DNA of 64,000 nucleotides, taken from contig JAFCMP010000068.1 in the NCBI GenBank assembly GCA_017506865.1, positions 1,302,001 through 1,366,000 of the forward strand. The letters run 5' to 3'. The position numbers were made by a program, and so were the translations under genes. The notes under the pieces were generated by a model. That model made no database searches. It was not told the origin of the DNA and was given only the letters and a program-made list of their open reading frames with translations. The DNA is from Tribonema minus. Its lineage: Eukaryota; Sar; Xanthophyceae; Tribonematales; Tribonemataceae. Shown here piece after piece: positions 48,701 to 60,730 of the stretch (positions are counted from its first letter, which is position 1; each line of letters starts with the position of its first letter).

Positions 48701-48990
48701 TTGGCGGCGGCATCGCGACGCTTTCTGGCTCCCGACCTGCATAAGGCACCGCCACGATAACATTAGCTGGTGTTTCCAAACATTGGCGCCAGCGCAGTAC
48801 GCAAGTGTGCGCGGATTGTGCAGGCAGCTTCGTAGGAATAGACTGCGGCGTTTGATGGCCACGCATGCGCCCTGTTGCGGACTGTTGCGGTACTGTCACT
48901 ACATGATACCCTAGTGACACGCAGACGCACCTGCCCATCTGATGCACCAGGCTAGCCCCCTCGTCGTCGCCGTTCCCCTCTTCCACCAAG
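45766..48990 (-). pseudogene. Uncharacterised ~1,000-codon protein, block B copy, one in-frame TGA
   Basis: Paralogue of 28751-32016. Exons 48990-48931 and 48736-45766 join as HQMG|RSGARKRR with the same phases as in block A, giving about 1,009 codons. Shared landmarks: LPRQLVEAYYLAHKHG, VQCITC, ALRRVQQQ, SSESLQLEYRQ, LREQPERRLAAEQC, HDAVMCLEHSPL, LKQMTCVLMAV, DAYETTLGSLLEDMLGM, LLHERIVHDL. The frame is broken only once: TGA at 47803-47805, where the block A copy has a Cys codon (EHCKEHC against EH-stop-EEHC). Everything after it is still in frame and well conserved. A poly-Ala/Pro run (46030-46200) and Ser/Asn runs come from GCN and CTG-type repeats. It may be a recent pseudogene, a two-part gene, or a recoded gene. 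Confidence 0.65.
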
Positions 48991-50900
48991 CTCACAAGTT
49001 ACGTTAGTCACAAAAAAAGAAACCTTCAAAACTTCAACACGCACTACTTTAACGGGAAATCGAAACGCAGAAGGCAGCAGAGCGGGGCGCGCCCGGCGCG
49101 CGATGCGGCTTGGACACAACTGAGTCGGCAGGTCAGCCGTGTTTTGTTTCCTGTCGGCATCTTAAGGGAAGAAATCTGACCATTTCTTGGGTCGTCCCAG
49201 TGCGCATGATGCGTAATGCGACGATTCCTTCGACATCAAGGCAGCAATAAGCACTCTAAACGTCTTGCGCGCCGTTGTGCTGCTCATTAGGAACTTCTTC
49301 CGTTCTGTGCGCTGGTCCGATCGCATGAGACTTGTCCTGCGCCGAGCATGGACACCTGCAGCATTTGGAGCACTTGACACTGCGTTTAGGGGTCAGGCAA
49401 CCCTTGACTGCACGTGCCCACTCAGTGTGGGAGCAGCAAAACAGACGCTGCCATAGTGGATTGAATGCACTCATGACTGGGCCAACATTGCACTTGCCAA
49501 CTCATGCCGTACCAGTCGTATCACCTGCCGCAAATAAGAACATCACTTGAGCTGCATCAAATTTTCTGGTGCACCTTCTGAAGTCTATGCGTGTGCTACA
49601 CTATGCGCCACGTGGCTGCACCGAAGGGCTTGTGTGGCAGATACCGCTGCAGCACCATTTACCTGACCATGAAAGCGCTGCTTTGGTGCAACATGTGTGC
49701 ATGAGTAGGTATTAAGCACATCAGTGTCTCAGACCTGGCTGGTGCGCCCTGCAGCCCAGGCGCACGCACTCTCGGCAGCACTGCGTCTCGAGGGGCAGGA
49801 TGAAGTGGTCGTCTTGTGACGTCTCATCCCCCGCTGCTGCTGCCTGGCATTGAGGAGTATCAATGCAGCTACGTCGTAAGCTGCATTGGCAGCGGCAGCG
49901 TGCACTTGCCAGTTCCGTATGCTGCAGCTGTCATGCAGCTCATTTACGCGCTTCTGCTCCGCTTCGCTCATAGAAGTATATGCCATTTGTTATGCAGTGC
50001 TCTGCGGAAAACCATCCAAAGTGGCTGGGACGTTTGGCGGCCTTTCAAAGAGGCAAGCAGCTGACTATCAGATCAGCAAGGAGGAAGCACGCACACACGT
50101 GCACGCACGCACACACACACGTCCACACACAAGCACAACTAGTCACATGTGCATGCACGCGCTCTGCCGCGGAGGGAACCTACGATCGTGCAGCATGTTG
50201 CCGTGCACCGCTCTGGATTCGGCTACGATGGCGGGTAACGGCGGCCCGGCAGCATTTCGTCGCCAGACCAAAAAAGCTGAGGCAGCACGCTTCTGATAAT
50301 TTTTCCAGAGCTGGCGTCGGCGCTGACGCCGGTGAGCGCTTTGCGATTAATGTGTCGTGTTTGTCAGTAAAAAACCTCAGCGCACATGTACATGGCAAGT
50401 GATGTGGAGTGAACATGTCCAGTGGGAGCCCTCCTAAAGCATGGTGCTAATCCCTACACAAGCATGATGCTCATCTTCAGAACAAAGTGTGCGCTGTCTG
50501 CTTCCTGTCATGCTGGTATAACGATGTTCAGCTGGTGTGCTCACAAAGAGCAGCAACAGCAGTTCAGTTCCGGGGTACCTACAGCTGGCTGTTGCCATGT
50601 GCCATCCAAGGCGACTCAGCCACCAGCAGTTGACAGCATCCAACCTCATGCAATCAGCGGTGGACTCCTGTGACGGGCGCTATGGTGCATGCTTCAGTCA
50701 GATTCCTACATATAGGTAGGTAATGACATGTAGCAACTACCATCTGTGCTGCTCAGAAGGTGCCACAATGGGCATCTGCCCACTTGCAAGAAGTTAGTTA
50801 AGCCCATGTATACATATGCTGTGCATCCCTTCTGTGCCCCATGTTCTGACTGATTAGACACTTGTCTCACTGAGGCTAGGTACTATGACTCTTACTTAGT
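48991..50900. other. Gene-poor stretch between large gene and gypsy debris
   Basis: No protein recognised. Contains a CA-rich tract (about 50095-50130). The acceptor of the 48990 exon is preceded by GTGACTAAC, a good branch-point match, so an unresolved upstream exon of the large gene may lie here. Confidence 0.45.
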
Positions 50901-52941
50901 CTACGAGCCTTCAGTGCCCTGCCAGTTCATGCACTCTGCTACGTCGTTTGCTTGCGGATAGTACGCAGATGTCTTCGTCTTGGTAACCATGAAAGGCGGA
51001 CACAAGTTGGCGCTGACTGCCGCCACAAACTCCTTGCCCTGGTCTGCAACCAGCTGCTCTGGCATGCTGCCAATATCTAGGAACAGCCTGTATAGTATGT
51101 CTGCTACCGTGGTTGTCTCCTTGTCCTTTGTGCGCATAGGCTAAGCCATACATACCCGCTGCGCGCATCAACTACGACCAGTATGTGCACATGACCGGCC
51201 AACTATATACTTCAAGTTGATGGAAGCTTGAAGGAAGTCCACGTGTATGCATTGGTAGATGTGTGTGCGAATCACGAGCTGCATGTACCAACTTGAATTT
51301 GAAGACTTGCGCTTCTGGCACGCCACGCAGCTGATGACGTACTGCCTGACGTCAGCGCTGATACATGACCAGTAGAAACGCTCAGCAATAATGATCAACG
51401 TTGCGCCCACACCGCTGTGCGCCGTGCTCACGCCGTCAAGGCCAAGTCTAAGCACCATTGGCCTGAGCACTGATGGTGTCTCCCACTGTAGCAGCATCTT
51501 TGCCGCTTACGTCTGCTGACTGCGTAGTGCAGAAGCAGGCCACCCCCCACAGTGTGTATACCTCCTTACACATCATTAACTGCATAGTGAACTCCTTGTC
51601 ACGGAACAGCTCCCTCAAATCCATCGCCCTTGTGACTGCCTGGCAGAATGCATCACTTCTGCACTTCCAACAACACCTTCCTGCTGAGCATCGCTAGGGT
51701 AGGTGGGCACCACCGCCCGCCGCAGCCTCCACGACGCCCGCTGCATCCGTGTCTGGCCTAGGAGGTGTCACCTTGCGCCAGCTATCACGCCTGTCGCCTG
51801 ACCTCTCCGCCGCACGCCCATCAAGCGTCGCAGCGGATGCCTCTGGCTCTGACATGCGTACACGGGATTCTGCTGCGCCGGTGGTCCAGTCAGTGCTCAA
51901 TGAGCCCACGCACCTCCGTTTTGCAACTGCGTCGCCTGCTGCGTCAGTGTTTACGCATGGGTAAGCCTGTGCTTCCTGGCCGCCGCCGTTGCTGTGTCAG
52001 CGCTCACTGCATCAGTGCTAACCTCACTTGTGCGCCTGCGCGTTGCTCTGGCTGCGTGTAACTGCTTTAGACCTCTGCTAACACGCTCTGCCTCATTGCG
52101 CGACAACGCGCCTCCGTCCTGCGTCAGCTGTACCTGAGCATCAGCCTGAGCATACCAGGTAAATCGACTCTGGCGGCGCAAACAATGTTGACGAGGCTGG
52201 CGGTTGCAGGTGAACAGCAGAGCAACGGGAAGGCCGACACTGGTTGATTGGGTGGTGGTAGAGCCGCAGCAGCTGTACTTGCTGGGTATGCAGAAGACTA
52301 AATTTTGTATTTAGAGGTGAAGCTGTGGCGGTGACTCTCCGCCTACGTCTTGAGCTATACAGTGCACGTCTAGGGCTTGGCCCCCTAGCCACATCAATGT
52401 GACGATGCCCAAGTAGTCCGGGGCCGGCACGTCATCCTTCTTCAAGAGCTCTTTGACCTGCGCAATGCTCATGCTGAACAAGCACCCAGCCACCCCTCCC
52501 TGCTCTTGCTTGCTGCTGCAATTACGGCTGCCTTCTTGAAGCGGTTCGGAACCCGTGTGACGCCACTACGCATAGCCGTGTAACGTGGCCACTCTGACCA
52601 AGCCTTGCTGAGCGCTGCTGCACATGATCTGGCCTTGCTGCGCATAGCTGCACGCGCTGTCTGCAGCCACATGCTGAGCGTCAGCAAATTAAACCCTGGA
52701 TTGTGGTTGAAGCATGGCACTGAATCTGAGCATTCCTCATCTGCATGCCAGTACTCCTTTCGGCTCGTCAACCTCGGCTTGTGTTGGCAGTTGTGAAAGG
52801 CCGTCCGCGTTGCCGTTGTGCTTGCCAGATCTGTGCTGCACGGTGACGTCATACTCCATGGCTCGCATCGCCCAGCGCAGCAACTGGACATTTTGTAGCG
52901 CAAGTAACCACCTGAGCGCTGCTGCATCCGTGACTACAGAT
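50901..52941 (-). mobile_element. Ty3/gypsy retroelement debris: RNase H end to integrase
   Basis: On the - strand, from high to low coordinates: VVTDAAALRWLLALQNVQLL and VQHRSGKHNGNADGLSQLP (RNase H C-terminal half); a spacer (52311-52493); an H-C-C zinc-binding region near 51.45-51.3 kb (AHSGVGAT, ERFYWSCISADVRQY, CVACQKRK); and integrase core (VADQGKEFVAAV, SAYYPQANDVAECMN, 50901-51137). Frames are interrupted. These domains complement those at 34.2-34.8 kb. The upstream edge abuts a histone H3 fragment. Confidence 0.85.
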
Positions 52942-52995
52942 ATCATGCCCAAGGACATCCAGTTGGCCAGACGCTTCCGTGGCGAGCGCTCCTAA
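52942..52995 (+). pseudogene. Histone H3 C-terminal fragment
   Basis: Encodes [17 protein letters not shown] then TAA, the last 17 residues of H3 (RIRGERA in most). The rest of the gene is gone: the sequence immediately upstream reads as gypsy RNase H on the other strand. The downstream flank matches that of the H3 pseudogene at 35192-35569. Confidence 0.88.
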
Positions 52996-53640
52996 GCGCA
53001 GGCTGCGACCCCGCCGCCGCTGCTGCTGTTTTCGCCCGGTGAGTTCCGCGTCTTGTGACAGGCACAACGTGCGCTTCGAAGTGTGCAGCCCACCATTGGT
53101 GTATATCTACACCCCCCTCCTGCCCGAAATTTTCCCATGCTTATAATTCAACGAGTGCAGCATTTCCCTCCCACACCGGGAGGGGAAGGTGCGTGGTTGT
53201 GTGTAGCATACACTTTGACATGCATGCTTACGCGTCTGTTGAGACGATGCTGTATGCACTGCATCTCTTCAGTTTTATTCCTGTGTGAAGAATAGCTAGG
53301 GATACGCGCAGTGCTACTCTCTGAATGTTGGGGGTTGCTGAAACGCACCTTCTGCATGCGCTGATTTGTTTTGCCATTTACCTTTGCTTGGCATGCCATG
53401 ACTCTGCATGTGGGCAAACCTGGGTGCTTTCCTCATTTTTGGGCACAATATGTACTGTATGAGCCATGCAGCTTGGTTTATTTTGGGCAAAGCAGGCTTT
53501 ATGTAGTGCCACGTGTGCCATTGTGCGCGTGTCGCAGCACCTTCATGCATGTATTCTATGTGTCGACTGTTGTTCAGTGTGATGACAAAGCTAAACGAGA
53601 GTCTATTCAACAACTGGCTAAACAATGAGAAAACGAATCC
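52996..53640. repeat. H3 3' flank, block B copy
   Basis: Aligns by eye with 35570-36260, with small gaps. It is the right-hand end of the segmental duplication; similarity fades after about 53700. Confidence 0.85.
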
Positions 53641-53772
53641 TCGGCAAACGATACAAAGGCGATGCAGTTTGGACTGGTGAATGTCATGACCGAAATGTGA
53701 ATGTGTACATCAGAAGTTAACATGCAGGGCCTCCACAGCTGTCGATAACTAACTTGGTCAGCGCAGCTGCAG

Positions 53773-54835
53773 GTGGTTGTGCGCATGCACAATGTCATTT
53801 GCACAAGCTTAGCAAAAACACAGTGTGAAGAGTCATTCCAAACGCACATCATTCATCAATCTGGTATATCTCCCGTGTTTACCTGCTCCGCCACCGCAGA
53901 TGCGCAGCATTTGCACATTTGCGCGCAACAACTGCTAACCGCACAACGCCAGAACAAACAAGTGACACGTCAATGCATCGGGAGCCGCTGCTCCCTTCAG
54001 TCTGGTGCGCACCCCCGCACCCCCCTGGCCCCCTCCAGGCCCCTTGCCACGACTTCAACACCTACACGTGACGCTCCGCCCCCAGTCTCGCGTGCAGCGC
54101 CTCTACGTAACCCTAGCTGCACCTCAGATGACTGTTGGCGCCCTCCAAAGGCGCCGCTTCCCCGGGCCAACTCCGCATGCACGCGCTCCGCCTCCATCGC
54201 CTGTTTCAACTGCTGTAATTATGTTCGCCTTTGCCGTTGCTGTCGCCACTGTCGCTTGCGGCGCTGCGAGGGGTGGCGGATGCTGAAGCAGAAACTTCAA
54301 GATCTGCTGTTGCTGCTGCTGCCGCCTTGCCGAGCGTGGCCGACCTCGTACCGTTGCTGCCGTCATCCGCAACGCTCCGGACGGCGCCCGCAGCAGCAGC
54401 GGCGGCGGCGGCATCGCACGCAGTCAAGAAGCGTGCACTGAGCTGCGCAGTGTGCGTGCGCGCCGCAAGCAGCGGCGCCATTGCGGCCCCGCCGGTCAGT
54501 GACGACGCTGCTGCAATTGCGCGCGCTGCGTTTTAAAATTGCGGCAAATTCGGTGCCAGCTGCGCGTGTTGGCACCTGGTGTAGCTGCCGCCGCCACCAC
54601 CGCCGCAGCTGCCCGAAGCTGTCATGTGGCTGCCGCTGCTGCTGCTGCTGCTGCGGATGTGGTGAGCAGCATCAGTGCTCAGGAGCCTGAGGCTGAGCAT
54701 TGCAGGGAGGTCGCGGCGCGGCACTCCAGCGCCCAGTACAGCGCGTTCTTCTTGCGACAGCAGCAGCAGCGCTCAGCACATTACCAACGCGCGCGCTGAG
54801 CTGCAGAGCTCATCTCCGTTGTTATGGCAGTGCTT
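53773..54835. other. Ala-rich low-complexity open frames, strand uncertain
   Basis: Overlapping frames are open on both strands. On + : 54231-54536 and 54539-54799, the latter ending in VVSSISAQEPEAEHCREVAA and a Gln run. On - : 54206-54481 and 53997-54209. Several are Ala-rich over GCN/GCT repeats. The part at 54660-54800 looks less repetitive and could be a real C-terminus on +. No domain was recognised. Confidence 0.25.
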
Positions 54836-57740
54836 TTGAAAAAAAGCAGCTCTGCGGCGGCGTGTGTATGTTTGTATTTTCAAGGTGAGGGTTAGGTTGG
54901 TCAAGTTGTGCATACGTGTGCGACTTCAGGTGCGCTGTGTCATTCAGCACGTTGCTCTCCTTGGTAGTGCATGTGTGACCATGCCAGTGGCACCTGCTGC
55001 CGCACTCAACAACATTGCCGCCGCCTTCATGGGGCATCTGTGTGACAAGTAGGCTGCATTCTTGTCATTGCACACACAAAAGGAGCGCTTACTGCAGCAG
55101 TGGTACAGCACATGCCTGCATGATGCGAATACGCATGATGCGAATATTGCCTTCACCTATTCTGGTCCTGCCCGCATGTTGACAGCAAAACACGACCAGT
55201 CTGCCAAGAACATGTGTCAGTCTGCGCCATGCGGTGAGCATCACTTGGGGCTGCGCCGCTCTGGCGCCATTCTTCCGTGAGCACATCATGCGTACAGTGA
55301 CAGGTGGGAAAACGTCTGCCATGCTATGAAGGCAGTGTTCTCCTCTTTGCTTCTCTTCGACAAGCATGAACTCTTGAACTCGAGCAAGAGCGCGGCGCAG
55401 CCCCCTCACCGCTGCATGGTACGGCGCACGCGTCGTACGCGCTTGTCGATGGCCGCCGCAAAGCGCCACTGCAGTGTGCGCAGCGCATCGTCCAGTGCTG
55501 CCACATTTTGCGCGTCGCAGAACGGCAGCGCGCGTGCCCCTGAGCGATGGCCTGGCGCCCTGGCTGTACTTCAGCTTCAACGTCACGCAGCGCGCGCGCC
55601 AGGTCCTCCTACGAATCGCGCAGCAGAGCGAGTGTATCAAGCGCGCTGGGAGTGTGCTAACCCTACTTTTCACCCTAACCTGCGGGCGCATGCTGACAGA
55701 TAGACCTGATGTGCAGTGGGAATCCTCTGGGCCATCAGGCGGTGTCCTCCCTGCTTTCTCATGTAATTTCAATTTTAAGTATGCAGGTACAGCTGTAGAC
55801 AAGATCGGCCATCGCCGCTATTCCACATCACATGCATGCTGTGGGGCACCACATAAACCTCACCCTTACCCTCATTTCTACTCCTCCTTCCTGTTCACAC
55901 CTCCGTGAAGTGCTTACTTCTAGGTAAACAGCTAGTACTTGCTCTGTTTGCATGACCATCAGCAGCACACTTATGGAGATTTACCCAAGAAGCTGCACTG
56001 CTGTAAGCGCTGCACCGTCTGCCAACTACAACGTGGCTTGCGTCGATTTGAGCGCTGGCTCCCTGTCATGAGCGCTGCAACGTCACGTGTTGGCAGTGCA
56101 GCATGCTTCAGCGTTTGGGCACCAGCATGCTTCAGCGCTTGTGCCCAAACGCAAATGCCTACTCTCCGCAAATGCAGCATGTTTCAGCGCTTCACCCTGA
56201 GCGCTGCTGCCCTGGTCCGATCGATGCAATGCCTACCTACCTTTCACCGCTGCCGCCTCCCACTTGGCGTCAGTGGTGCGTCCACCTGAGCGTCATCATA
56301 TTATGATCATACCAATGCACAAAGGGCAGGTACGCAGCATAGGCAACGCACCCCATGACATCTCAGTCCGAAAGGTCGTCATAATCAAGTTGCCGTGACA
56401 TTGAGGTCTACGTTTGTATTGACAGGTGCACACATTCGGAACATTTGTAGAGAATTTGAGGTATGTAGATTTACATGCACACACGCCCCAGGCACACTGA
56501 GCATGCCCACTTGTTGGGTCGCAAAGTGCGAGTCTCAGAGCAATTGCGCGGTGGTGCCGGCAGCGCAATACTGGAAAACGTTTACTGACATCTGCACTGA
56601 TTCTGACTCTGTTTGGTGTTACGTGCAACTGGCGGAATGTAACGCATCGAGGCCCGGTGACACGATGAGGGGTTGTACTACAATGACAGGGTGAGGCAAC
56701 GACTACGCCCTGCCTTGACCTGAGCAAACTTCAGACCCTAGCACCAGCGGCCCCCACTACCCGCTCCCCTAAACCTTGTGCAACCAGCGCTTAACCATTC
56801 TTTGTCAAGAAAGCTCCAACGAAATCGTGAAATTGCGAAGTGACTGTAACTGGCCTGATAAGTTCAACATTCTCTGTGCCGCGCCCATTGTGGCCATCGC
56901 CTTCGCGCAAGCGTGCTGTGTCCCGGCGCAAAAATTCCATCATTCGCACTTTGTGCTGAAACTCCCCAAGCACTCTGGGAGTTTGTGTATATATATGTGC
57001 TGCGCGCCCAGCTGGGGGTCTTGTGCTCACACTAGCCAAGCGCAGCATCGATAGCAGGGCGCGCTGCGCCACCCCTAGCCCTAACCCTAATTTAAACCCT
57101 AGCGCCAAGCTTTTCAGGCAAAACACCAGTTTGATGCCTCATGCAGCGCTGGCTTGTCTGCTATAGCATCGGGTCAACCTCGCCAACACAGGACACATCA
57201 TCAGCCTGGGAGAAGGGTTTACTGGATGTTGCAACTGCAGGGCCGTCTATGACGGGGCATGTATGTATGCACGTTTGTATGTATGCTTGTGGTGCGCTCC
57301 TCTCTTACATCAGCTGCAGAGGTGGGCGTTTCTGCTGCTGCAGCAGCGCATGCAGCACAGCCGCCGAGAGACCAGTTCGGTCAGGGTTAGAGCTAACCTA
57401 GGCTGACCTCTAACCCTAAGAGCTGCAAACGCCGTTGAGCCGCGCGCGCGCAGTTTTGCTGCAGCAGCGCGTCCAGCACAGTTGCCGCGCTACCGGTTGC
57501 CGTCCTGCGAAATCACATTGCACGTTGAAGAAGGCCACGCTATTGCAGCAATCAATTGCAAATGCAGGGCCCTCGCTAATGTGATGCGCGCTTCACGAAC
57601 CCCAGCTTGAGTCACTTGAGGCCCTCCTGGTTTTGAATCCGCAGGGCTCTCGTGAGGTACGCACCACGGCAGTCCCACGTGCAACCACCTGCTGCTCACT
57701 TGATCGCAAAACTGCAGGACATGTGTAACTCAACTTCAAT
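54836..57740. other. Unassigned region
   Basis: Frames at 55089-55802 (-) and 55474-55908 (+) overlap; the + frame includes APWLYFSFNVTQRARQVLLR, but neither matches a known family. Around 56050-56220 the motif TTCAGCGCTT repeats. From 57480 onward LRR-locus sequence may begin. Confidence 0.35.
57069..57108 (-). repeat. Interstitial telomere-like motif (CCCTAA orientation)
   Basis: CCCTAGCCCTAACCCTAA followed by AAACCCTAG. A second site at about 57384-57420 has AGGGTTAG and, head to head, CTAACCCTAAG. Confidence 0.75.
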
Positions 57741-59700
57741 CATTTGCAGTTTCACCCGATCTTGACACTCTAGGGCCCGCTTGAGGTGCGCGCCGCGCGC
57801 TGCCATAGCCTTTCCTTTGGAGACACGTGTGCCACCCAGCCATTACTTGCGATTCGCCTGAGACTGGAACTTCAGGTCTCATCGAGGTGCGCGCAGCGCA
57901 AGCCCCCCATGTTCAAGTACTCAAAGCCCACCTGGTTGCACCTATAGTATACTTGAAGTTTCACCTGAGCCTGTCCAGCCGTGCCAGCTGCGGCAGCGCA
58001 CACAGCCTGATCCTGCAATTCTGAGCCTGCTTCAGGCATGCGTCGTGGCCCTTTGAATACCTTAAGTCACTTGAAGTTTCGCCTGGTCTTGCTACTTCAG
58101 CGCCCTCTCGACATATGTTTCACGCGCCGCCGTGGCCTCTGTATGGCCAGGGGCGCGCTGTCCAGCCGCGCCTGTTCCACTGATTCTCAAAGTTGGGGCT
58201 GACTCGAGGCGTGCGCATCGCCGCGCTTTCAGTGCAACTTCAACTACTTGAAGTTCACCTGATTCCCGAACTGCAGCAGCGTGCAGAGGTGCGCGTCGCG
58301 CACCGCCATGGCCTCGCTCTTGGCCACGGTCGTGCCGTCCAGCCGCGCCAGCGCCGGCAGCACGTACAGCGCCAAAGGGGTGCGCCGCCGCCGGACAGTT
58401 GCCGAAGTGGACGTTGTCAACATCAAGCTCAAAGAGGAGGAGGAGGGAGGACAGCGCCAGGAGCTCATCTGGGTCCGCTGTGCGTGTTGGGTGCACCATG
58501 GTGTGGTGTGGTTGGAGAGGCTTGTGAGCGTTGTCAATGCTCAGGCGTGGGGATTGAGGTCAGATGTTTAGAAATAGGGGGAGGGGGCGCAGCACCAGGA
58601 CCTTCCGCCGCTGGGAGGGGGCAGTGCTGTGGGTGCTGTGCTTCCTGGGGAGGGGGGGGGGGGGGGGGTAGCGACTCGGACGTGAGCGTGCGCGAGTGCT
58701 TTGCCAGGGAGGGGGTAGGGGAGGGGAGGGTGAGGGGAGTGGGGGGGGGGGGCAAACGCGTTGCATGCTTGGAGGTAGAAGTGGGGTTGAGCTTGGAGTT
58801 AGTGTTGGGGGGGGGGCGTTGCAGTGCATGCGGGTCCTCGATGTGTGGGGGGCGAGGCGCACAACGCGGAGCTGTTGAGCGTAGTGGATGGTAAGGGGTC
58901 ATGTATTGGCTTTGGCAGGAGCAGCATCATGATGTACGCTCGCATTCAACCGCATGGGGTGCCTCGAGCCTACCACGCAGCGCCGCGCGCGCCGGCAGCA
59001 GCGCTCGGCAACAGCAGCACCAGCAGCAGCGCTCACCTACAGGGTTCCCACGACGGCGAGGCTCTGCAGCAGGGACAGCACATGGACAGCCGCGTGATGG
59101 CGTTATCATGCACCCACAGCTCCCTGACGTCGCCGCAGTGGTGCAGCCCCTTGAGCCGAGCGATGCGGTTCCCGAAGTGCCACAGCCGTTGCAGCCGCGG
59201 GCATGCAGCGAGCCCGGGGATGCGCGCGGTGCGGTTGCAGTGCTGGAACAGGTCGCGCAGCGCCAACAGCGCCGCCGCCGCCGGCTGCAGCAGCGCGTCC
59301 ATTGATGTCAGGGCGTTGTCACAAAGGCACAGGCGCACAAGAGGGTGGGCGCGGCAGGGCGCGGCAGCACTAGGGCGCAGCACGGGCGCGTGGCGGCGTG
59401 CAAGTTGCAGTCTATGAGCGACAGTGCGCGCAGCGCGCGGCAGCTCAAGGCTGCTGAGGTGCGTCACCGTGGTGAAGATGATCTGCCGCACGGGAAGAGG
59501 GGAGGGGGGAGAGGGGGGTTGCTGAGTGGGGACGGTCTGGCATCTTATCAGTCGTATTGTCAGCATGTACATGCGTACTGAAGGGCGCCCCTTCAAGAAG
59601 TTCACTCCAGGGGCATCTACTGAATGCAATGAATATTTGGCGCAGTGCGCGGCAGCAGTTCAAGGCCGCCGAGGCGCGTTAACGTGGTCAAGTTGATCCG
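57740..59700 (-). pseudogene. Leucine-rich-repeat protein (SDS22-like repeats), degenerate
   Basis: Exons read on the - strand from high to low. Near 59.69 kb: INLTTLTRLGGLELLPRTAP. Exon 59488-59037: IIFTTVTHLSSLELPRA, then LVRLCLCDNALTSMDAL, ALRDLFQHCNRTARIPGLAA, LQRLWHFGNRIARLKGL, VRELWVHDNAITRLS, flanked by a C-rich tract ending CAG and a GTAG|GTGAGC donor. At 58.5-58.25 kb: LFELDVDNVHFGNCPAA and, in a shifted frame, LALYVLPALARLDGTTV, the usual end of an LRR array. LRRs form protein-binding solenoids. The frame shift in a CCCCTTT stretch near 58375, plus repeated exon-like units (VERALK, LLQFGNQVNFK) down to 57.74 kb, argue for decay or assembly error. Confidence 0.6.
58570..58860 (+). 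repeat. G-rich low-complexity tracts
   Basis: Several runs of 8-18 G (about 58650-58670, 58740-58752, 58807-58817) within GGAGGG-type repeats, in a probable intron of the LRR gene. Potential G-quadruplexes on the + strand; sequence length is error-prone. Confidence 0.8.
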
Positions 59701-60730
59701 CCATAGTGGGGCATACAGGGGGGGGCGAGTGGCAGTGGCGTTGGCATAATTGTCTCATACATGCATTTCGAAAGTTATGTCTGCACTTTAAAAGTATGAA
59801 ATATCAAACGTACATCAAAACATGCTTTTTGAGGCACTCGTGGCTGCGCAAGATGCGTTGCTGTGGTCAGCTTATCAAGGTGATCTACAGAGACTGGATG
59901 ACTGGCTCATTGGATTTCATAAGCCTGTGCGCTGTGTGTGCACTGCCACAGTAATGCAGTGACAGCACTGTTGACGTGCGCGGCAGCAATAGTCAGCGAT
60001 GCGCAGCAGTGGCGAGTGCAGATGCTGTGGTCTGCATCATGATACTGCAGTGTAACGCAACCGCGATTGTATTCCATAACAGGCAGCGTGGCGGTTCGTG
60101 GCACTGGAGACGACCAGCCTACTAATAATGGTGTCATCGCGACAGAGGCTGACATGCCAACGCACCATTTTACAGGGACTGCAACGGACTATAGTTCAAG
60201 TTCACAGGCAGTACCTCCAGCAAAAGCGTTCATAATTGAAGTGAATGTTGATCTTGTTCCTGCACCACTGACCATTTCAGTAGACATGAACCTGTCAGAC
60301 TTTATGTGGGACAGTTTCTACGTCGAACCTCACAACACAGTTCACATGTAACTCATGGTTTAGAGTAGATGTCATACATATGGCTAGGTACAGGACCAGC
60401 AAAAGTAGCAGCTGCTGCATTCAGCTCATTCCTACAAGTGACAAACCAAATGCAAACCTTGGGCAGCAGCCCTGTTCAGCCGTACAGAAAACCAGAGCAC
60501 ATGCAGTCTGTGATTACAGCAAGCAGCAGTGGACGACGCGCACCTAATGCGGTCGTTCCAGAGCATGTCATTATAGAGTTGCGCAGCAGCAGTAACATGG
60601 ACAGGTGCACACCGCTCTCTCGTCAACAGCAGTTCCCGTGTCTACACGGCGCAGCGTGGCAGTGCACAAGAGGTGACTCGCCAAACGCGCAAGGCATGCA
60701 ACAAGGCAGCGCCAATGAGCACTGCGTCGC
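59701..60730. other. Unassigned region between LRR and AAA+ genes
   Basis: A + strand frame at 60067-60351 (contains KAFIIEVNVDLVPAPLTISV) is the only notable one and matches nothing I know. The downstream exons expected for the AAA+ gene were not found here. Confidence 0.35.

Noticed and set aside
48651..48995. Separate small - strand gene at 48651-48995
   Set aside because: It starts with GTG. Its first 20 codons fit the micro-exon of the large gene and the rest reads through an intron with a good donor at 48930.
50095..50135. Possible regulatory CA-repeat element
   Set aside because: An ordinary (CA)n/(CACG)n microsatellite, like that at 1288-1302; nothing ties it to a gene.
60067..60351. 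+ strand 95-codon frame as a gene
   Set aside because: Length is within what is expected by chance here and no motif or splice context supports it.
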